Counted from the stretch's first letter, positions 1-9,126 are shown. The stretch: 54,576 nucleotides of DNA from Palsa-661 sp035535015 (GCA_035535015.1 DATLQU010000057.1:1-54576), one strand, 5' to 3'. Made by a program: numbers and translations. Notes: generated from the letters alone by a model not told the origin.

Positions 1-2
1 AC

Positions 3-209
3 GTGCTCGACGTGAGCCAACAGGTCAGCCAACCGCCCGGGATCGCCAGCACCTCGCAGTTCAACGACCGTCATCTGCAGCTCACGGTGACGGTGCCCCC
101 CGGCTCCGACGGCTGGTGGCAGATCAAGTACTTCTCCGACAGCAACGTCTCGGACCGCACCACCTGGTCGGTGTCGCTCCAGGGGAGCCCGATCCACCTC
201 GTTCCCTAG
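3..209 (+). CDS. C-terminal end of a protein cut by the window edge
   Basis: Only the last 68 codons are present; the frame is open at the left edge and ends in TAG at 207-209. The segment reads as a beta-rich C-terminal tail: alternating polar and hydrophobic strands, WW and TTW aromatic pairs, and a final PIHLVP. This looks like the extracytoplasmic end of a large envelope glycosyltransferase or secreted protein, which would fit the two glycosyltransferase genes beside it, but I cannot name the family from this fragment. It converges with the minus-strand glycosyltransferase, whose reading frame has no stop before running into this gene (see findings). Confidence 0.55.
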   Translation: MLDVSQQVSQPPGIASTSQFNDRHLQLTVTVPPGSDGWWQIKYFSDSNVSDRTTWSVSLQGSPIHLVP

Positions 210-231
210 CCCGGCCGCCGACCGCCCTCTA

Positions 232-1484
232 CGCCACGCCGCCGCCGCCGCCGCCGGCGACGCCGACGACGGCCGCCATGAGGAATCGGCCAGCACCCAT
301 CGCAGCCAGCGCCAGGTGCCCCAGGCCAAAAAGACGTCCCGGGCCAAGAAGGCCAGGGTCAAGGTGACGTCGAAGACGTGGGTCGGCACCAACCGGAAGC
401 TCTGGGCCGACACCTCGTAGGGGAAGACCACGACGTTGGCCAGGGCGGCGAGCAGCCAGAGGGGCCGGATCCGGTAGAGCGCCCACAGGGGCATCAACCA
501 GACCAGGTACTGAGCGGAGAGGACCTTCCCGCCCAGGACGACCAGGCTGAGGGTGGCCAGGAAGACCGCCTCCAAGGGCAGCCGGTCCCGGAGCTGGGCG
601 CGCCAGACCCAGAGACAGCCCAGGGCGGCCAGGATTTCGATGACCACGGCGATCGGCCCCGTGGCCGCGTTCACCACGTTGATGCTGTGGAAGCTCAGGA
701 CCAGCGGGGAGTGCCAGTCGGCCAGGAGCGACACCCCGGCGGCCACGCTGCCGATCTCCGCCGGTCGGTGCAGGTAGTAATGGAGCGCGTTCAGCGGCGC
801 ATGATGATTGAGGAGAGCGGGTAGGCCCACCAGGATCAGCGCCGACACCGCCATCCAGACCAGCCGTCGCCACGGCGGCCGGCCGCGGTACCGCCACTCG
901 GCGATCACCAGGGTGGGCCAGAAGACGGCCGGGAAGAGCTTCAGCAGAAAGCCCAGACAGCTCCACGTCCAGGCGGCCGACCACCGCCCCTGGGTGGCGG
1001 CGCGGACGGAGAAGAAGGCGGCGGCCACGGCGAAGATGTCGTAGCGGCCGGTCAGTAAGAAGGTGGCCCCGACGGCCAGGTAGGCGATCAGCCGACGGGC
1101 GCCGTCGGCATCCATGCCCGCCGTCCCCGAACCCTCGTAGCCGGTGACGAGGAAGAGCAAGACGATGCCGGCAAAGACGGCGAAGGCCCACGGATAGGAG
1201 AAGGGCAGGAGGAACGGTAGGAGGAAGACGGCCAGGGCGGGGGCGGGATATTCGAGAGGGAAGCGGTGCAGCAGCGGGGCGCGCAGCGCGGCGTGGGCGT
1301 ACCGCTCGTACTCGGTCACGTCGAAGGGATGGAGAAATCCGCAGGAGACGATGGTGGCCAGAAGCCAGAGCACGAGCGCCGGCGCCATCACCGGCCGCCA
1401 TTGACGCAGCACCGCCTGCCGGACGGCCCGTGTCCGGACCTTGAACGCCTGGGCCTGCACCGCCACCTGCGTCGCCTTCCCCAT
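232..1484 (-). CDS. GT87-type polyprenol-phosphate-dependent membrane mannosyltransferase
   Basis: Starts at ATG 1484 (MGKATQVAVQ) and reads as a polytopic protein with about eight to ten hydrophobic segments. Near the C-terminus is QYLVWLMPLW, the hallmark of the GT87/DUF2029 family (PimE-like), whose members transfer mannose from polyprenyl-phosphomannose on the outer face of the membrane. An early DVTEYERYA segment fits the loop-1 acidic motif of GT-C enzymes. The frame stays open through a run of GCC triplets (about 239-256) and has no in-frame stop before the window edge, so the 3' end is unresolved; I place it where the membrane domain and Ala tail finish, before the opposing gene. It is divergent from the mannosyltransferase at 1616, and both probably build envelope lipoglycans. 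Family fairly sure, exact substrate not. Confidence 0.72.
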
Positions 1485-1615
1485 CGTTGCGGGAACGGGG
1501 ACGTCGAACCCCGTCGGATCACGTCTGCCCGAAGACCGTAACCCGCAGGCGCCGCCACTCCGTGGCATTCGGGGCCGGGGTCAAGAAACGGCCGGCCGGC
1601 GGCGATAGCAAGGGT

Positions 1616-3133
1616 GTGACCATCGATACGGTGCCGATCGGACCGGTGCCCGACGCCGGCGCACACGAGACGCCGGTGTTCGCCCCCGGCCTCTGGGCCA
1701 TGGTGGGAATGGTCGGTTCGGGCCTCCTGGCCCTGGCCAGCAACCTCCCCGGCTCCCCGTTCGGTCCGCATGCCGCCGGCCTCTGGCCGCTGGCCGCTCC
1801 GGGACCGGCACCATGGTGGGAGGGACCGAACATCCCGGCCTGGGCCAAGTTGTCCGACCAGGCGTCGACGGTGACCGCCGGCCGACTGCTGCCGACCGTG
1901 GCCGTCGTCGGCGGCGCCGGTCTCCTGGTTCTCGCCTGGTCCCGCCTCTGGCGCCGGACCGGCGACGGCGCCGACCTCCGGCCGCGCACCCTCTGGTCGA
2001 TGGTCGGAATCTGGATCACCCCGCTGCTGCTCGCCGCTCCGTTCGCCAGCCAGGACGTCTGGCACTACGGAGCGGACGGAAAGGCGGTGCTCGACGGCCT
2101 GTCCGGCTATCAACCGGCGTCGCTGATCGGGCACTCGGTCTGGACCGCGGGCGTCGACGCCCAATGGGCGACCCGGCCGTCGCTCTACGGACCGGGAGCA
2201 CTCGACCTCTCGGCTTTCTTCGTCAAGATGTCCGGCGGCCGACCCTGGCTGGCGGCCGAGTACTGGCGGCTGACGGCGATCGTGGGCATCGCCCTCTGCG
2301 CCTGGGGAGTGAAACGGATCGCTTCGTCCCTCGGAGCCGACTCCACCAGGGCGACGCTGGCCGGCGTGGCCAACCCGGCCGTGCTGATCATCCTGGTGGG
2401 GGGTATCCACAACGACGCCCTGATGCTCGGACTGACGGTGGCCGGAATCGCCCTGGTCATGTCGGGCGTCGCTGTCGGGGGGATCACCCTCTGTGCGCTC
2501 GGCCTGGCCGTGAAACCGAATGCGCTGCTCGCCCTCGGGGCTCTGGCCTGGTGGGGTTGGGGCACCCGACGACGCCAACGGGTGAGCGGGGTGATCGGGG
2601 CCACGGCCGCCGCCGTCGGCGTGCTCCTGCTGAGCGGTCTCGGCGCCGGTGGGGGTTTCGGCTGGGTCAGATCCCTGCTCTCCTACGGCTGGGTCCCCGG
2701 ACCCTGGTCGCTCGGGCCCCGCTTCCTCGGTGTCCAGACCGGTCGACCGATCGAAGCCGTCGAGATGGCGGGATCGGTGCTCGCCGTCCTGCTCGTCATC
2801 GGCCTGGGCCGGTCGGGTCGATGGGTCTCGGGCCTCGGTTGGGGATTCGCCGTCCTGGCTCTCACCACTCCCACCCCGGAACCCTGGTACCTCACCTGGG
2901 CCGTCGTTCTCCTGGCGGCCGGAGGCCTGAACCGGAAATCCGAGCGTGTCGGCGTCCTCGTCCTCGGGGCCATGATCCTCGGGAGCGTGATCCCTCCGGG
3001 GCCCTTCTGGTGGTTCTCCGGTGTCATCGTCCTGGCCTGGCTCGGCCTTGTCGGCCTACGACACGGTGTCCCCGGCCGCGCCGACATCCCCGAGGCTCAG
3101 TCGGCCGGCTCGAGTATGACGACCGGGATCTGA
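1616..3133 (+). CDS. mptB: MptA/MptB-type alpha-1,6-mannopyranosyltransferase
   Basis: A 505-residue integral membrane protein with about 12 hydrophobic stretches. Signature segments of the polyprenol-phosphomannose-dependent alpha-1,6-mannosyltransferase (MptA/MptB, GT-C) family are visible: FASQDVWHYGADG near residue 140, GGIHNDALMLG, GLAVKPNALLA and PEPWYLTWA. MptA and MptB build the mannan core of lipomannan in mycobacteria and corynebacteria from lipid-linked mannose outside the membrane. I chose GTG 1616 because the frame upstream to 1487 encodes a basic, non-homologous-looking stretch inside the divergent promoter gap. The 3' end overlaps the convergent Ddn-like gene by 37 bp. Whether it is MptA- or MptB-like in specificity cannot be told here. 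Confidence 0.82.
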   Translation: MTIDTVPIGPVPDAGAHETPVFAPGLWAMVGMVGSGLLALASNLPGSPFGPHAAGLWPLAAPGPAPWWEGPNIPAWAKLSDQASTVTAGRLLPTVAVVGGAGLLVLAWSRLWRRTGDGADLRPRTLWSMVGIWITPLLLAAPFASQDVWHYGADGKAVLDGLSGYQPASLIGHSVWTAGVDAQWATRPSLYGPGALDLSAFFVKMSGGRPWLAAEYWRLTAIVGIALCAWGVKRIASSLGADSTRATLAGVANPAVLIILVGGIHNDALMLGLTVAGIALVMSGVAVGGITLCALGLAVKPNALLALGALAWWGWGTRRRQRVSGVIGATAAAVGVLLLSGLGAGGGFGWVRSLLSYGWVPGPWSLGPRFLGVQTGRPIEAVEMAGSVLAVLLVIGLGRSGRWVSGLGWGFAVLALTTPTPEPWYLTWAVVLLAAGGLNRKSERVGVLVLGAMILGSVIPPGPFWWFSGVIVLAWLGLVGLRHGVPGRADIPEAQSAGSSMTTGI

Positions 3134-3513
3134 CGGCTCGTCTTCTCCTCGTACTCGGCGAAGCCGGGGTAGTCCGTCTTCTGCTTCTCCCAGATCGCCG
3201 ACCGCTCGTCACCCTGGGCTTCGCGAGCGGTGACGGCCAGCGTCTCGGCGCCCACCTCCACCGTCGTCTTCGGATGGGCCAGAAGGTTGTGATACCAGTC
3301 GGGGTTCGTCGGTGCTCCCGCCTTCGAGGCGAAGACGGCGAGGGCGTCGCCCACCTGCTGGTACATCATCGGGTTCACCCGTTCGGTTCCGGACTTGGCC
3401 CCGGTGTGGTGCAGGAGCAGCATCGGGGCCCCTTCGAAGTTCCCACTCAATTTCCCCCCGTGGGCCCGGAATTCCTCGATGATCGCTGTGTTGAAGTCCA
3501 CAATGTCGGCCAT
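3097..3513 (-). CDS. Nitroreductase-family deazaflavin (F420)-dependent oxidoreductase
   Basis: A 138-residue protein when started at ATG 3513 (MADIVDFNTAIIEEFRAHGG). It carries the Ddn-family pattern: an N-terminal helix, GKLSGNFEGAPMLLLHHTGAKSG with the T-GxKSG phosphate-binding turn, VNPMMYQ, FASKAGAPTNPDWYHNLLAHP and a C-terminal VVILEP strand. This split-barrel family uses reduced F420 to reduce quinones, nitroaromatics or unsaturated lipids in mycobacteria and relatives. The longer reading from 3600 adds a basic stretch overlapping the divergent FhuF-like gene's promoter and is less likely. Physiological substrate unknown. Confidence 0.85.
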   Translation of the reverse strand: MADIVDFNTAIIEEFRAHGGKLSGNFEGAPMLLLHHTGAKSGTERVNPMMYQQVGDALAVFASKAGAPTNPDWYHNLLAHPKTTVEVGAETLAVTAREAQGDERSAIWEKQKTDYPGFAEYEEKTSRQIPVVILEPAD

Positions 3514-3586
3514 GGCCCTCACTCTCGCGCGCCCTCCCCCTCGGTACCAGGGCACCCCCGGTCCGCACCGGTATAGAAACGACGCC

Positions 3587-4468
3587 GTGACAGCAGTCAT
3601 CGAGGGGGAGCCCGCTTCCGCCGCGTTGGCCGCCGCCCTCGACCGGCTGGCCGAGCTCGTCCCCTATCTGTCGGCCCGGATCGATCCCCCCGATCTCTGG
3701 TCACCGCCCGACGGACACGACGCCGGCCACCGGCTGCCGGCCGACGGCCGCTTCCTGGCCGGCCAGACCCTGATCGACGAGCCGGCCCTGTTGGGCCGGA
3801 TCATCCGGGCGACCGGCGCGGAGATCGGCACCGAGGACCCGGTGGTGGCCGCCTCCGCCTTCGTCCAGGGCTATTCCTACCGGCTCGTCACCCTGACCGT
3901 CGGTTGCCTGACCGCCGCCGGGGTGGCGCCCGATGCGTCGGCCGGCCGGATGGCCACCGGGCTGTCCCGGGGCTGGCCGTCGCTCGTGGCTTTTCTCCGA
4001 CCCGCCGTCATGGTCCTCGACGGTGCCGACATCTCGGAGTTTCCCGCCGACTCTGCCACCATCACCGACGCCCTCGGATTCGTCGTCGACGCCACCATCG
4101 ACAACCATCTCCGCCCTCTCATCGACGCCGTCCGCGCCGGCATCGGTGTGGCCCTGGGCGAACGCCTGCTCTGGGGGAACGTGGCCGCCTCGGCCGCCAC
4201 CGCCTTCCGCACCATGGCGGGATGCCTCGGTCCGTGGGCGGAGCCGCTGGGCGAGCGATTCTTCGCCCTCTCGCCCCCGGAGCTCCAGGGTCTCGGCTCG
4301 TTCCTCGTCCTCGTCCACGACGGACGACGGGGCTGGTTCTGGGAGAGGACGAACTGCTGTCTCTTCGACCGGCTCCCCGGCGCCGTCCGCTGCGCCGACT
4401 GCAGTCTCACGGCACCGGAGCTCCGGCGCCGGGCCTACCGGGCCGCGCTCGGGGCGTCGGGAACCTGA
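3587..4468 (+). CDS. FhuF-like ferric-siderophore reductase family, (2Fe-2S)-binding protein
   Basis: Starts at GTG 3587 (TAVIEGEPAS). The 293-residue product ends in the cysteine pattern CC-x10-C-x2-C (around 4351-4405), the fingerprint of FhuF-type proteins that bind a 2Fe-2S cluster and reduce siderophore-bound ferric iron in the cytoplasm. The preceding part is helical with GFVVDATIDNHLRPL and WGNVAASAATAF, as expected for the IucA/IucC-like C-terminal region of this family. It stands alone, divergent from the F420-type gene and 66 bp ahead of an ABC operon, with no siderophore biosynthesis nearby. No iron box was obvious upstream. Confidence 0.75.
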   Translation: MTAVIEGEPASAALAAALDRLAELVPYLSARIDPPDLWSPPDGHDAGHRLPADGRFLAGQTLIDEPALLGRIIRATGAEIGTEDPVVAASAFVQGYSYRLVTLTVGCLTAAGVAPDASAGRMATGLSRGWPSLVAFLRPAVMVLDGADISEFPADSATITDALGFVVDATIDNHLRPLIDAVRAGIGVALGERLLWGNVAASAATAFRTMAGCLGPWAEPLGERFFALSPPELQGLGSFLVLVHDGRRGWFWERTNCCLFDRLPGAVRCADCSLTAPELRRRAYRAALGASGT

Positions 4469-4534
4469 TCGCCACCGCCGATCACCCCCACCGGCCCGGC
4501 CGGCGGTGCCACAGGGGGCCGGTAGCTTGGCCCG

Positions 4535-5506
4535 ATGCCCGGTCACCGACCTCTCCCGACGGTCAGCTCGACCCTGCCGCCGGGCGCGCCCATGGTCGAG
4601 GCGCGCGGACTGGTCAAGAGGTTCGGGGACTTCGTGGCCGTGGACACCATCGACTTCGCCATCGCCCGGGGCGAGTCCTACGGACTGCTCGGACCGAACG
4701 GCGCCGGCAAGACCTCCACCATGCGGATGATCGCCTGCATGTCCCCCGTCTCCGACGGCCGGCTCCGAGTCCTCGGCCTGGATCCGGCCACCGACGGGGC
4801 CACCATTCGCAGCCGGATCGGCCTCGTCCCCCAGGAGGACACCCTCGATCTCGAGCTCACCGTCCTCGACAACCTGATGGTCTACGGCCGCTACTTCGAC
4901 CTGCCCAAGAAGCTGATCCGCCAACGGGCCGACGCCCTGCTCGAGTTCTCCCAGTTGTCGGACCGGGCCCACGACAAGGTCGAGCCCCTCTCCGGCGGCA
5001 TGAAGCGCCGACTGACCATCGCCCGGGCCCTCGTCTCGGAACCCGAACTCCTCATCCTCGACGAACCGACCACCGGCCTCGACCCGCAGGCGCGCCATCT
5101 CCTGTGGGACCGTCTCTACCGGCTGAAGCAGCAGGGGGTGACCCTGGTCATCACCACCCACTACATGGACGAGGCCGAACAACTCTGCGACCGCCTGGCC
5201 GTCATGGACCGGGGCCGGGTGGCGGCCGAGGACACCCCGGCCGCCCTGATCGCCCGCTACTCCACCCGCGAAGTGGTGGAACTGCGCTTCGGACCCGACG
5301 GCAACGCCGCCGCCGCCGTCGTCCTGGACGGCCTGGTGGAGAGGCTCGAGATCCTCCCCGACCGTTTGCTCCTCTACTCCGACGACGGCGACGCCACCCT
5401 GGAGGAGGTCCACTCGAGGGGTTGCCGGCCCGAGAGCTCCCTCGTCCGCCGCTCCACCCTGGAGGACGTCTTCCTCCGGCTCACCGGCCGGTCACTGGTC
5501 GAATGA
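4535..5506 (+). CDS. ABC exporter ATP-binding protein (NodI/DrrA type)
   Basis: 323 residues. Walker A GPNGAGKT, the signature LSGGMKRR, Walker B LLILDEP followed by TTGLDPQ, and the switch His in ITTHYMDEAEQL are all intact. The C-terminal part after residue 230 is the accessory domain of NodI/DrrA-type exporters, which drive ABC-2 permeases. The last bases overlap the next gene (ATGA), so translation is coupled. Start ATG 4535 is the earliest; an internal ATG at 4592 right before the conserved VEARGLVKRFG is also possible. Likely an exporter of a lipid, glycoconjugate or drug; the substrate cannot be deduced. Confidence 0.9.
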   Translation: MPGHRPLPTVSSTLPPGAPMVEARGLVKRFGDFVAVDTIDFAIARGESYGLLGPNGAGKTSTMRMIACMSPVSDGRLRVLGLDPATDGATIRSRIGLVPQEDTLDLELTVLDNLMVYGRYFDLPKKLIRQRADALLEFSQLSDRAHDKVEPLSGGMKRRLTIARALVSEPELLILDEPTTGLDPQARHLLWDRLYRLKQQGVTLVITTHYMDEAEQLCDRLAVMDRGRVAAEDTPAALIARYSTREVVELRFGPDGNAAAAVVLDGLVERLEILPDRLLLYSDDGDATLEEVHSRGCRPESSLVRRSTLEDVFLRLTGRSLVE

Positions 5507-6342
5507 CCCGGTCCCTCGACCTCGGGCCGGCCCCGCCGGGACCGCGGGACGCAGCGGGCCGGCGGCGTCCGGCCACGCCCCTCTGGGCCCGCTCCCTCGG
5601 CTACTGGCTGTATCAGTACAAGCGGACCTGGCGGGGATCGATCACCACCAGCTTCCTCTACCCCGTCCTCTACCTCTCGGCCATAGGCGTGGGCCTCGGT
5701 TCCCTGGTGAACCATCACGCCCACACCGTCGACAGCGTCAAGTACATCGACTTCCTGGCCCCGGGGCTGATGGCGGCCACGGCCATGCAGATCGGCGGGA
5801 ACGAGGCCATGTACCCGGTCATGGGCGCCATCAAGTGGATGAAGACCTACTTCGCCATGTTGGCCACCCCGCTCGGCGTGGTCGACGTCCTGCTCGGCCA
5901 TCTGGTCTGGATCGCTCTGCGACTGACGACGGTGACGGCCATCTATCTGGCCATCATGGCCCTCTTCGGCACCGTCCACTCCCCCTTCGCCCTGCTGGCC
6001 GTCCCCGCCGGCGTGCTCACCGGCATGGCCTTCGCCGCCCCCATCGCCGCCTTCTCCGCCACCCAGGTCAACGACGCCGGCTTCTCGGCGCTCTACCGCT
6101 TCGGCATGATCCCGCTCTTCCTCTTCTCCGGCACCTTCTTCCCCCTCACCCAACTGGCCGGCTGGCTGCAGATCGTGGCCGAGGCCACGCCGCTCTATCA
6201 CGGGGTGGCGCTCTGCCGGGCGCTCACCCTGGGCCATCTCGACGCCGGGCCCGACCTGGCCCACGCCGCCTATCTGCTCGTCCTGACGGGGGTCGGATTC
6301 GCCCTGGCCCGCCGGAGCTTCCGCCGGAGGCTGGTCACATGA
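5503..6342 (+). CDS. ABC-2 type permease (NodJ-like), first subunit
   Basis: 279 residues beginning at ATG 5503, which overlaps the TGA of the ATPase gene. After a basic, Pro-rich N-terminus come six hydrophobic segments typical of the ABC2_membrane fold, including the NodJ-like FLYPVLYLSAIGVGLGSLV, the APGLMAATAM connection and FLFSGTFFPL in the fifth span. It pairs with the homologous permease encoded immediately downstream; the two probably form the heterodimeric pore of the exporter. ATGA overlaps on both sides mark a tight operon. Confidence 0.88.
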   Translation: MTRSLDLGPAPPGPRDAAGRRRPATPLWARSLGYWLYQYKRTWRGSITTSFLYPVLYLSAIGVGLGSLVNHHAHTVDSVKYIDFLAPGLMAATAMQIGGNEAMYPVMGAIKWMKTYFAMLATPLGVVDVLLGHLVWIALRLTTVTAIYLAIMALFGTVHSPFALLAVPAGVLTGMAFAAPIAAFSATQVNDAGFSALYRFGMIPLFLFSGTFFPLTQLAGWLQIVAEATPLYHGVALCRALTLGHLDAGPDLAHAAYLLVLTGVGFALARRSFRRRLVT

Positions 6343-7196
6343 GAACCGACCCGGCCACCGACCGGTCCACGGGGACCGGGCCGACGAGCGGCGTGCCCGC
6401 GGCCGTGCTCCGGATCACGCCGGCGCTCTTTCTGAACGGCCGCCGGGCCCGCCGGATCGTGGAGCGGAACATCCTCGTCTACCGCCGCGGCTGGCTCTTC
6501 TTCGTCTCCGGTTTCTTCGAGCCCTTCTTCTACCTGCTCTCCATCGGGGTGGGCCTGAACACGCTGGTCGGCCACCTCCCCCTCGGCGGCCACACGGTGG
6601 CCTACACGGCCTATGTGGCCCCGGGCCTGCTCGCCTCCTCGGCCATGAACGGCGCCGTCTTCGACTCGACCTTCAACATCTTCTTCAAGCTCCGGATCGC
6701 CAAGACCTACGACGCCATGTTGTCGACCCCCCTGGCGCCCCCCGACATCGCCCTGGGCGAGCTGGCCTGGGCGCTCATGCGCGGATCGATCTACTCGGCC
6801 GCCTTCCTGGTGGCCATGACCGGCTTCGGTTACTGCCTCACCCCGTGGGCCGTCCTCTGCTTCCCCGCCGCCGTCCTCACCACCTTCGCCTTCGCCGGTG
6901 TCGGCATGGCGGCCACCTCGTACATGCGCAGTTGGCAGGACTTCGACAAAGTGTCGCTGGCCATCATCCCGCTCTTCCTCTTCTCGGCCACCTTCTATCC
7001 GCTCTCCGTCTACCCGGCCTGGCTGCAGCTGGTCGTCCGGTCCACGCCGCTCTACCAGGGGGTGGCCATGATCCGGGGCATCGACGCCGGTCTGTTCTCC
7101 TGGTCGATCCTCGGCCACGCCCTCTATCTGGCCGTCATGGGACTCGTCGGCCTGACCGTGACGGCCCGACGGTTGGCCACTTTGCTGCTGCCGTAG
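6339..7196 (+). CDS. ABC-2 type permease (NodJ-like), second subunit
   Basis: 285 residues from ATG 6339, which overlaps the stop of the previous permease. It is a clear paralogue of that gene: the same order of landmarks occurs (FFYLLSIGVGLNTLV, YVAPGLLASSAMN, FLFSATFYPL, RSTPLYQGVAMIRG), so the pair arose by duplication and likely forms a heterodimer with the upstream ATPase. The last 17 bases of the gene with its stop are repeated just downstream (see the repeat at 7180). Confidence 0.88.
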   Translation: MRTDPATDRSTGTGPTSGVPAAVLRITPALFLNGRRARRIVERNILVYRRGWLFFVSGFFEPFFYLLSIGVGLNTLVGHLPLGGHTVAYTAYVAPGLLASSAMNGAVFDSTFNIFFKLRIAKTYDAMLSTPLAPPDIALGELAWALMRGSIYSAAFLVAMTGFGYCLTPWAVLCFPAAVLTTFAFAGVGMAATSYMRSWQDFDKVSLAIIPLFLFSATFYPLSVYPAWLQLVVRSTPLYQGVAMIRGIDAGLFSWSILGHALYLAVMGLVGLTVTARRLATLLLP

Positions 7197-7220
7197 ACCC
7201 CCTTTGCTGCTGCCGTAGAC
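7180..7220 (+). repeat. 19-bp direct repeat duplicating the permease stop region
   Basis: The 19-bp word ctttgctgctgccgtagac occurs at 7180-7198, where it encodes the C-terminal Leu-Leu-Pro-stop of the permease, and again at 7202-7220, a 22-bp period. The second copy lies in the short gap before the convergent hydrolase gene. It looks like a small slippage or tandem duplication event; no function is evident. Confidence 0.8.
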
Positions 7221-7226
7221 AACGCG

Positions 7227-8309
7227 TCAGGCGGACCCGGCCAAGGCGGCCACGATGTCCGCCTTCCAGCGCAGGAGATCGGGGCCGCGCTCGGTGGGGG
7301 TGTCTCCCAGCCTGACCACCATCAGGTCGAGGGCCGGACAGAGCACGATGGACTGGCCGCTGTAGCCCGAGGCCCAGAACGAGCCGTACCCGTCGCCCAC
7401 CACCCACCAGTGGGCCCCGTGGATCATGCCGTCGTCGGGATCGACCGAACGGGGCCGCCGGCCGTGGTCCACCCAACCCTCGGGCAGCAGCCGCCGGGAA
7501 TCCCAGACTCCGTCGCGCAGATAGAGCAGACCGAAGCGGGCGAAGTCGCGCGCTGTGGCGTAGAGCATGGTCGACGCCACCCAGGTGCCGGCCGGGTCGA
7601 ACTCGGGGACGGCCGAAGAGGCCCCGATGGGTCCGAGGAGCCGGTCGGCCAGGAACCGGCGGTAGGGCTCGCCCGGGCCCACCGTCCGGGCCACCACGCC
7701 GGAGACGATGTTGGACGTCCCGCTCGAGTAGTGGAAGACACTCCCCGGCGGATGGGCCAACGGGTGGGCGGCGGCGTAGCCGGCGACGTCGTGGCGGCCC
7801 GACGCCCAGAGCATCTCCATCACGTCGGAGACGCCGCGGTCGACGTAGTCCTCAGTGAAGGCCAGGCCGTCGCGCATCTCGAGCAGCTGCTGCAAGGTGA
7901 TGCCGTGCCGGGGATCGTCGGGCTCGGCCCAGGCCGGCACCGGGGCCGGTTCGTCGAGCCGGAGCAGGCCGTCGGCGACCAGCAGGCCGACCACGCCGTG
8001 CAGCACGGACTTGGCCATCGACCACGAGAGCAGCGGTGTCTCGGGGCCGACGGGGGCGTTGTCGAAGCTCCGGGGATCGGTGCCCCCATAACGCTCGACC
8101 AGCAACCGACCGCCGCTGACCACGACCACGGCATACGTCTTGGCCAACGGTCCGTCCGGGTCGAAAGCTTCGTCCAGCAGAACATCGAGCGCCCGGCTCA
8201 CCGCCGAAGGGGGCGCGCCTTCTGGCCACGACAGGGTCGGCCAGGAGACGTCGGCCGACTGGGCGGGAAGGGCGAAGAGAGGCGCATCGAACGGATCAGT
8301 GCCAACCAC
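7227..8309 (-). CDS. Serine hydrolase of the beta-lactamase / penicillin-binding-protein fold (class C type)
   Basis: From GTG 8309 the product has about 360 residues. The catalytic SxxK box SMAK sits near residue 97 (in PLLSWSMAKSVLHGVVG). A Tyr-containing second motif is present in FHYSSGTSN. A third, HxG-like element may lie in the C-terminal ASGYSGQSIVLCP region. These features define the EstB/AmpC-like family of esterases, D-aminopeptidases and related hydrolases. No signal peptide is visible, so a cytoplasmic esterase-type role is more likely than peptidoglycan work. An in-frame start at 8360 would add 17 residues. It lies downstream of the TauE-like gene on the same strand. Confidence 0.85.
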   Translation of the reverse strand: MVGTDPFDAPLFALPAQSADVSWPTLSWPEGAPPSAVSRALDVLLDEAFDPDGPLAKTYAVVVVSGGRLLVERYGGTDPRSFDNAPVGPETPLLSWSMAKSVLHGVVGLLVADGLLRLDEPAPVPAWAEPDDPRHGITLQQLLEMRDGLAFTEDYVDRGVSDVMEMLWASGRHDVAGYAAAHPLAHPPGSVFHYSSGTSNIVSGVVARTVGPGEPYRRFLADRLLGPIGASSAVPEFDPAGTWVASTMLYATARDFARFGLLYLRDGVWDSRRLLPEGWVDHGRRPRSVDPDDGMIHGAHWWVVGDGYGSFWASGYSGQSIVLCPALDLMVVRLGDTPTERGPDLLRWKADIVAALAGSA

Positions 8310-8370
8310 CGGACCAGCTTGGCATGGGCGCTCTAGATGGCGAGGAATACGCGCTCCCACTGGGCTTCGC

Positions 8371-9126
8371 TCAAGTCAACGCCTTGACGACCGTCAAGAC
8401 ACCGGTGGCCAATAGGAGGGCGTCGACGGTGATGATGAAGTGGCCCGGCGCCATGCGCCTCCCGATCCAGGAACCCGCGGCGATGCCCAGGATTAAGGGC
8501 AGAAGCGAGACAGCGGCATACGCCACGTCGTACGCGCTGACGAGGCCGGCGACGACGAGCAGGGGGAGACCGATGACGTTCGAGATGAGGAAGACCGACG
8601 AGATGGTCGCCCGGAACCGGTCGTCACTGAATCCGCGGCGGCGGAGTTCATAGACCAAGGGTGGTCCGTTGGTAGCCAGAGCCGTGTTCAGCACCCCACT
8701 GATCACGCCGGTCGTAAAGGTGGTCAGGCGGCGGGAGCCTGCGGGCCGGGCGCCACCGACACGTGTCAGGACGATGATCCAGGTGGCCGCCGTGACGATT
8801 GTCACTCCCAGTATCAGCCGTAGGACTCCCGCCGAGATGAAGCGCAGGACAACCACACCGACCGGCGCACCGATGAGGGCGCCGGCTCCCAGTTGCCGGA
8901 CCGTCGACCACTCAGCATCACGGTGCAGGCGCAGGGTCAGCCAAGCGCAGGTCAGGGTCCCGTTGAGAAAGACGATCACGACCGCGCTCTTGGTCGGTAC
9001 GACAAAGGCCAGGAGCGGCACGGCCAGGAGAGCGAAACCGAATCCCACGGCCCGCTGCAGGATGGCGGAGGCGAATACGACGCTTCCGACGGCGCCAACC
9101 GATCCCAAGGTGATGGCTTCGCTCAC
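8371..9126 (-). CDS. TauE/SafE-family membrane transporter
   Basis: 251 residues with about eight hydrophobic spans. The two family repeats are recognisable: RAVGFGFALLAVPLL in the first half and GVISGVLNTALATNGPPLVYEL in the second, where NGPP is the conserved turn of TauE/SafE proteins. Members export sulfite, sulfoacetate or other organosulfonates, or import related anions, across the inner membrane. There are no sulfur-metabolism genes next to it, so the substrate is open. The serine hydrolase follows on the same strand after about 60 bp. Confidence 0.85.
   Translation of the reverse strand: MSEAITLGSVGAVGSVVFASAILQRAVGFGFALLAVPLLAFVVPTKSAVVIVFLNGTLTCAWLTLRLHRDAEWSTVRQLGAGALIGAPVGVVVLRFISAGVLRLILGVTIVTAATWIIVLTRVGGARPAGSRRLTTFTTGVISGVLNTALATNGPPLVYELRRRGFSDDRFRATISSVFLISNVIGLPLLVVAGLVSAYDVAYAAVSLLPLILGIAAGSWIGRRMAPGHFIITVDALLLATGVLTVVKALT

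Noticed and set aside
229..1401. 390-codon minus-strand frame over the glycosyltransferase
   Set aside because: Arg/Pro/Gly-rich shadow one base out of register with the true frame, which shows membrane spans and QYLVWLMP.
3904..5502. Long upstream extension of the first permease frame
   Set aside because: Overlaps the FhuF-like and ATPase genes in a shadow frame; ATG 5503 overlapping the ATPase stop is the natural start.
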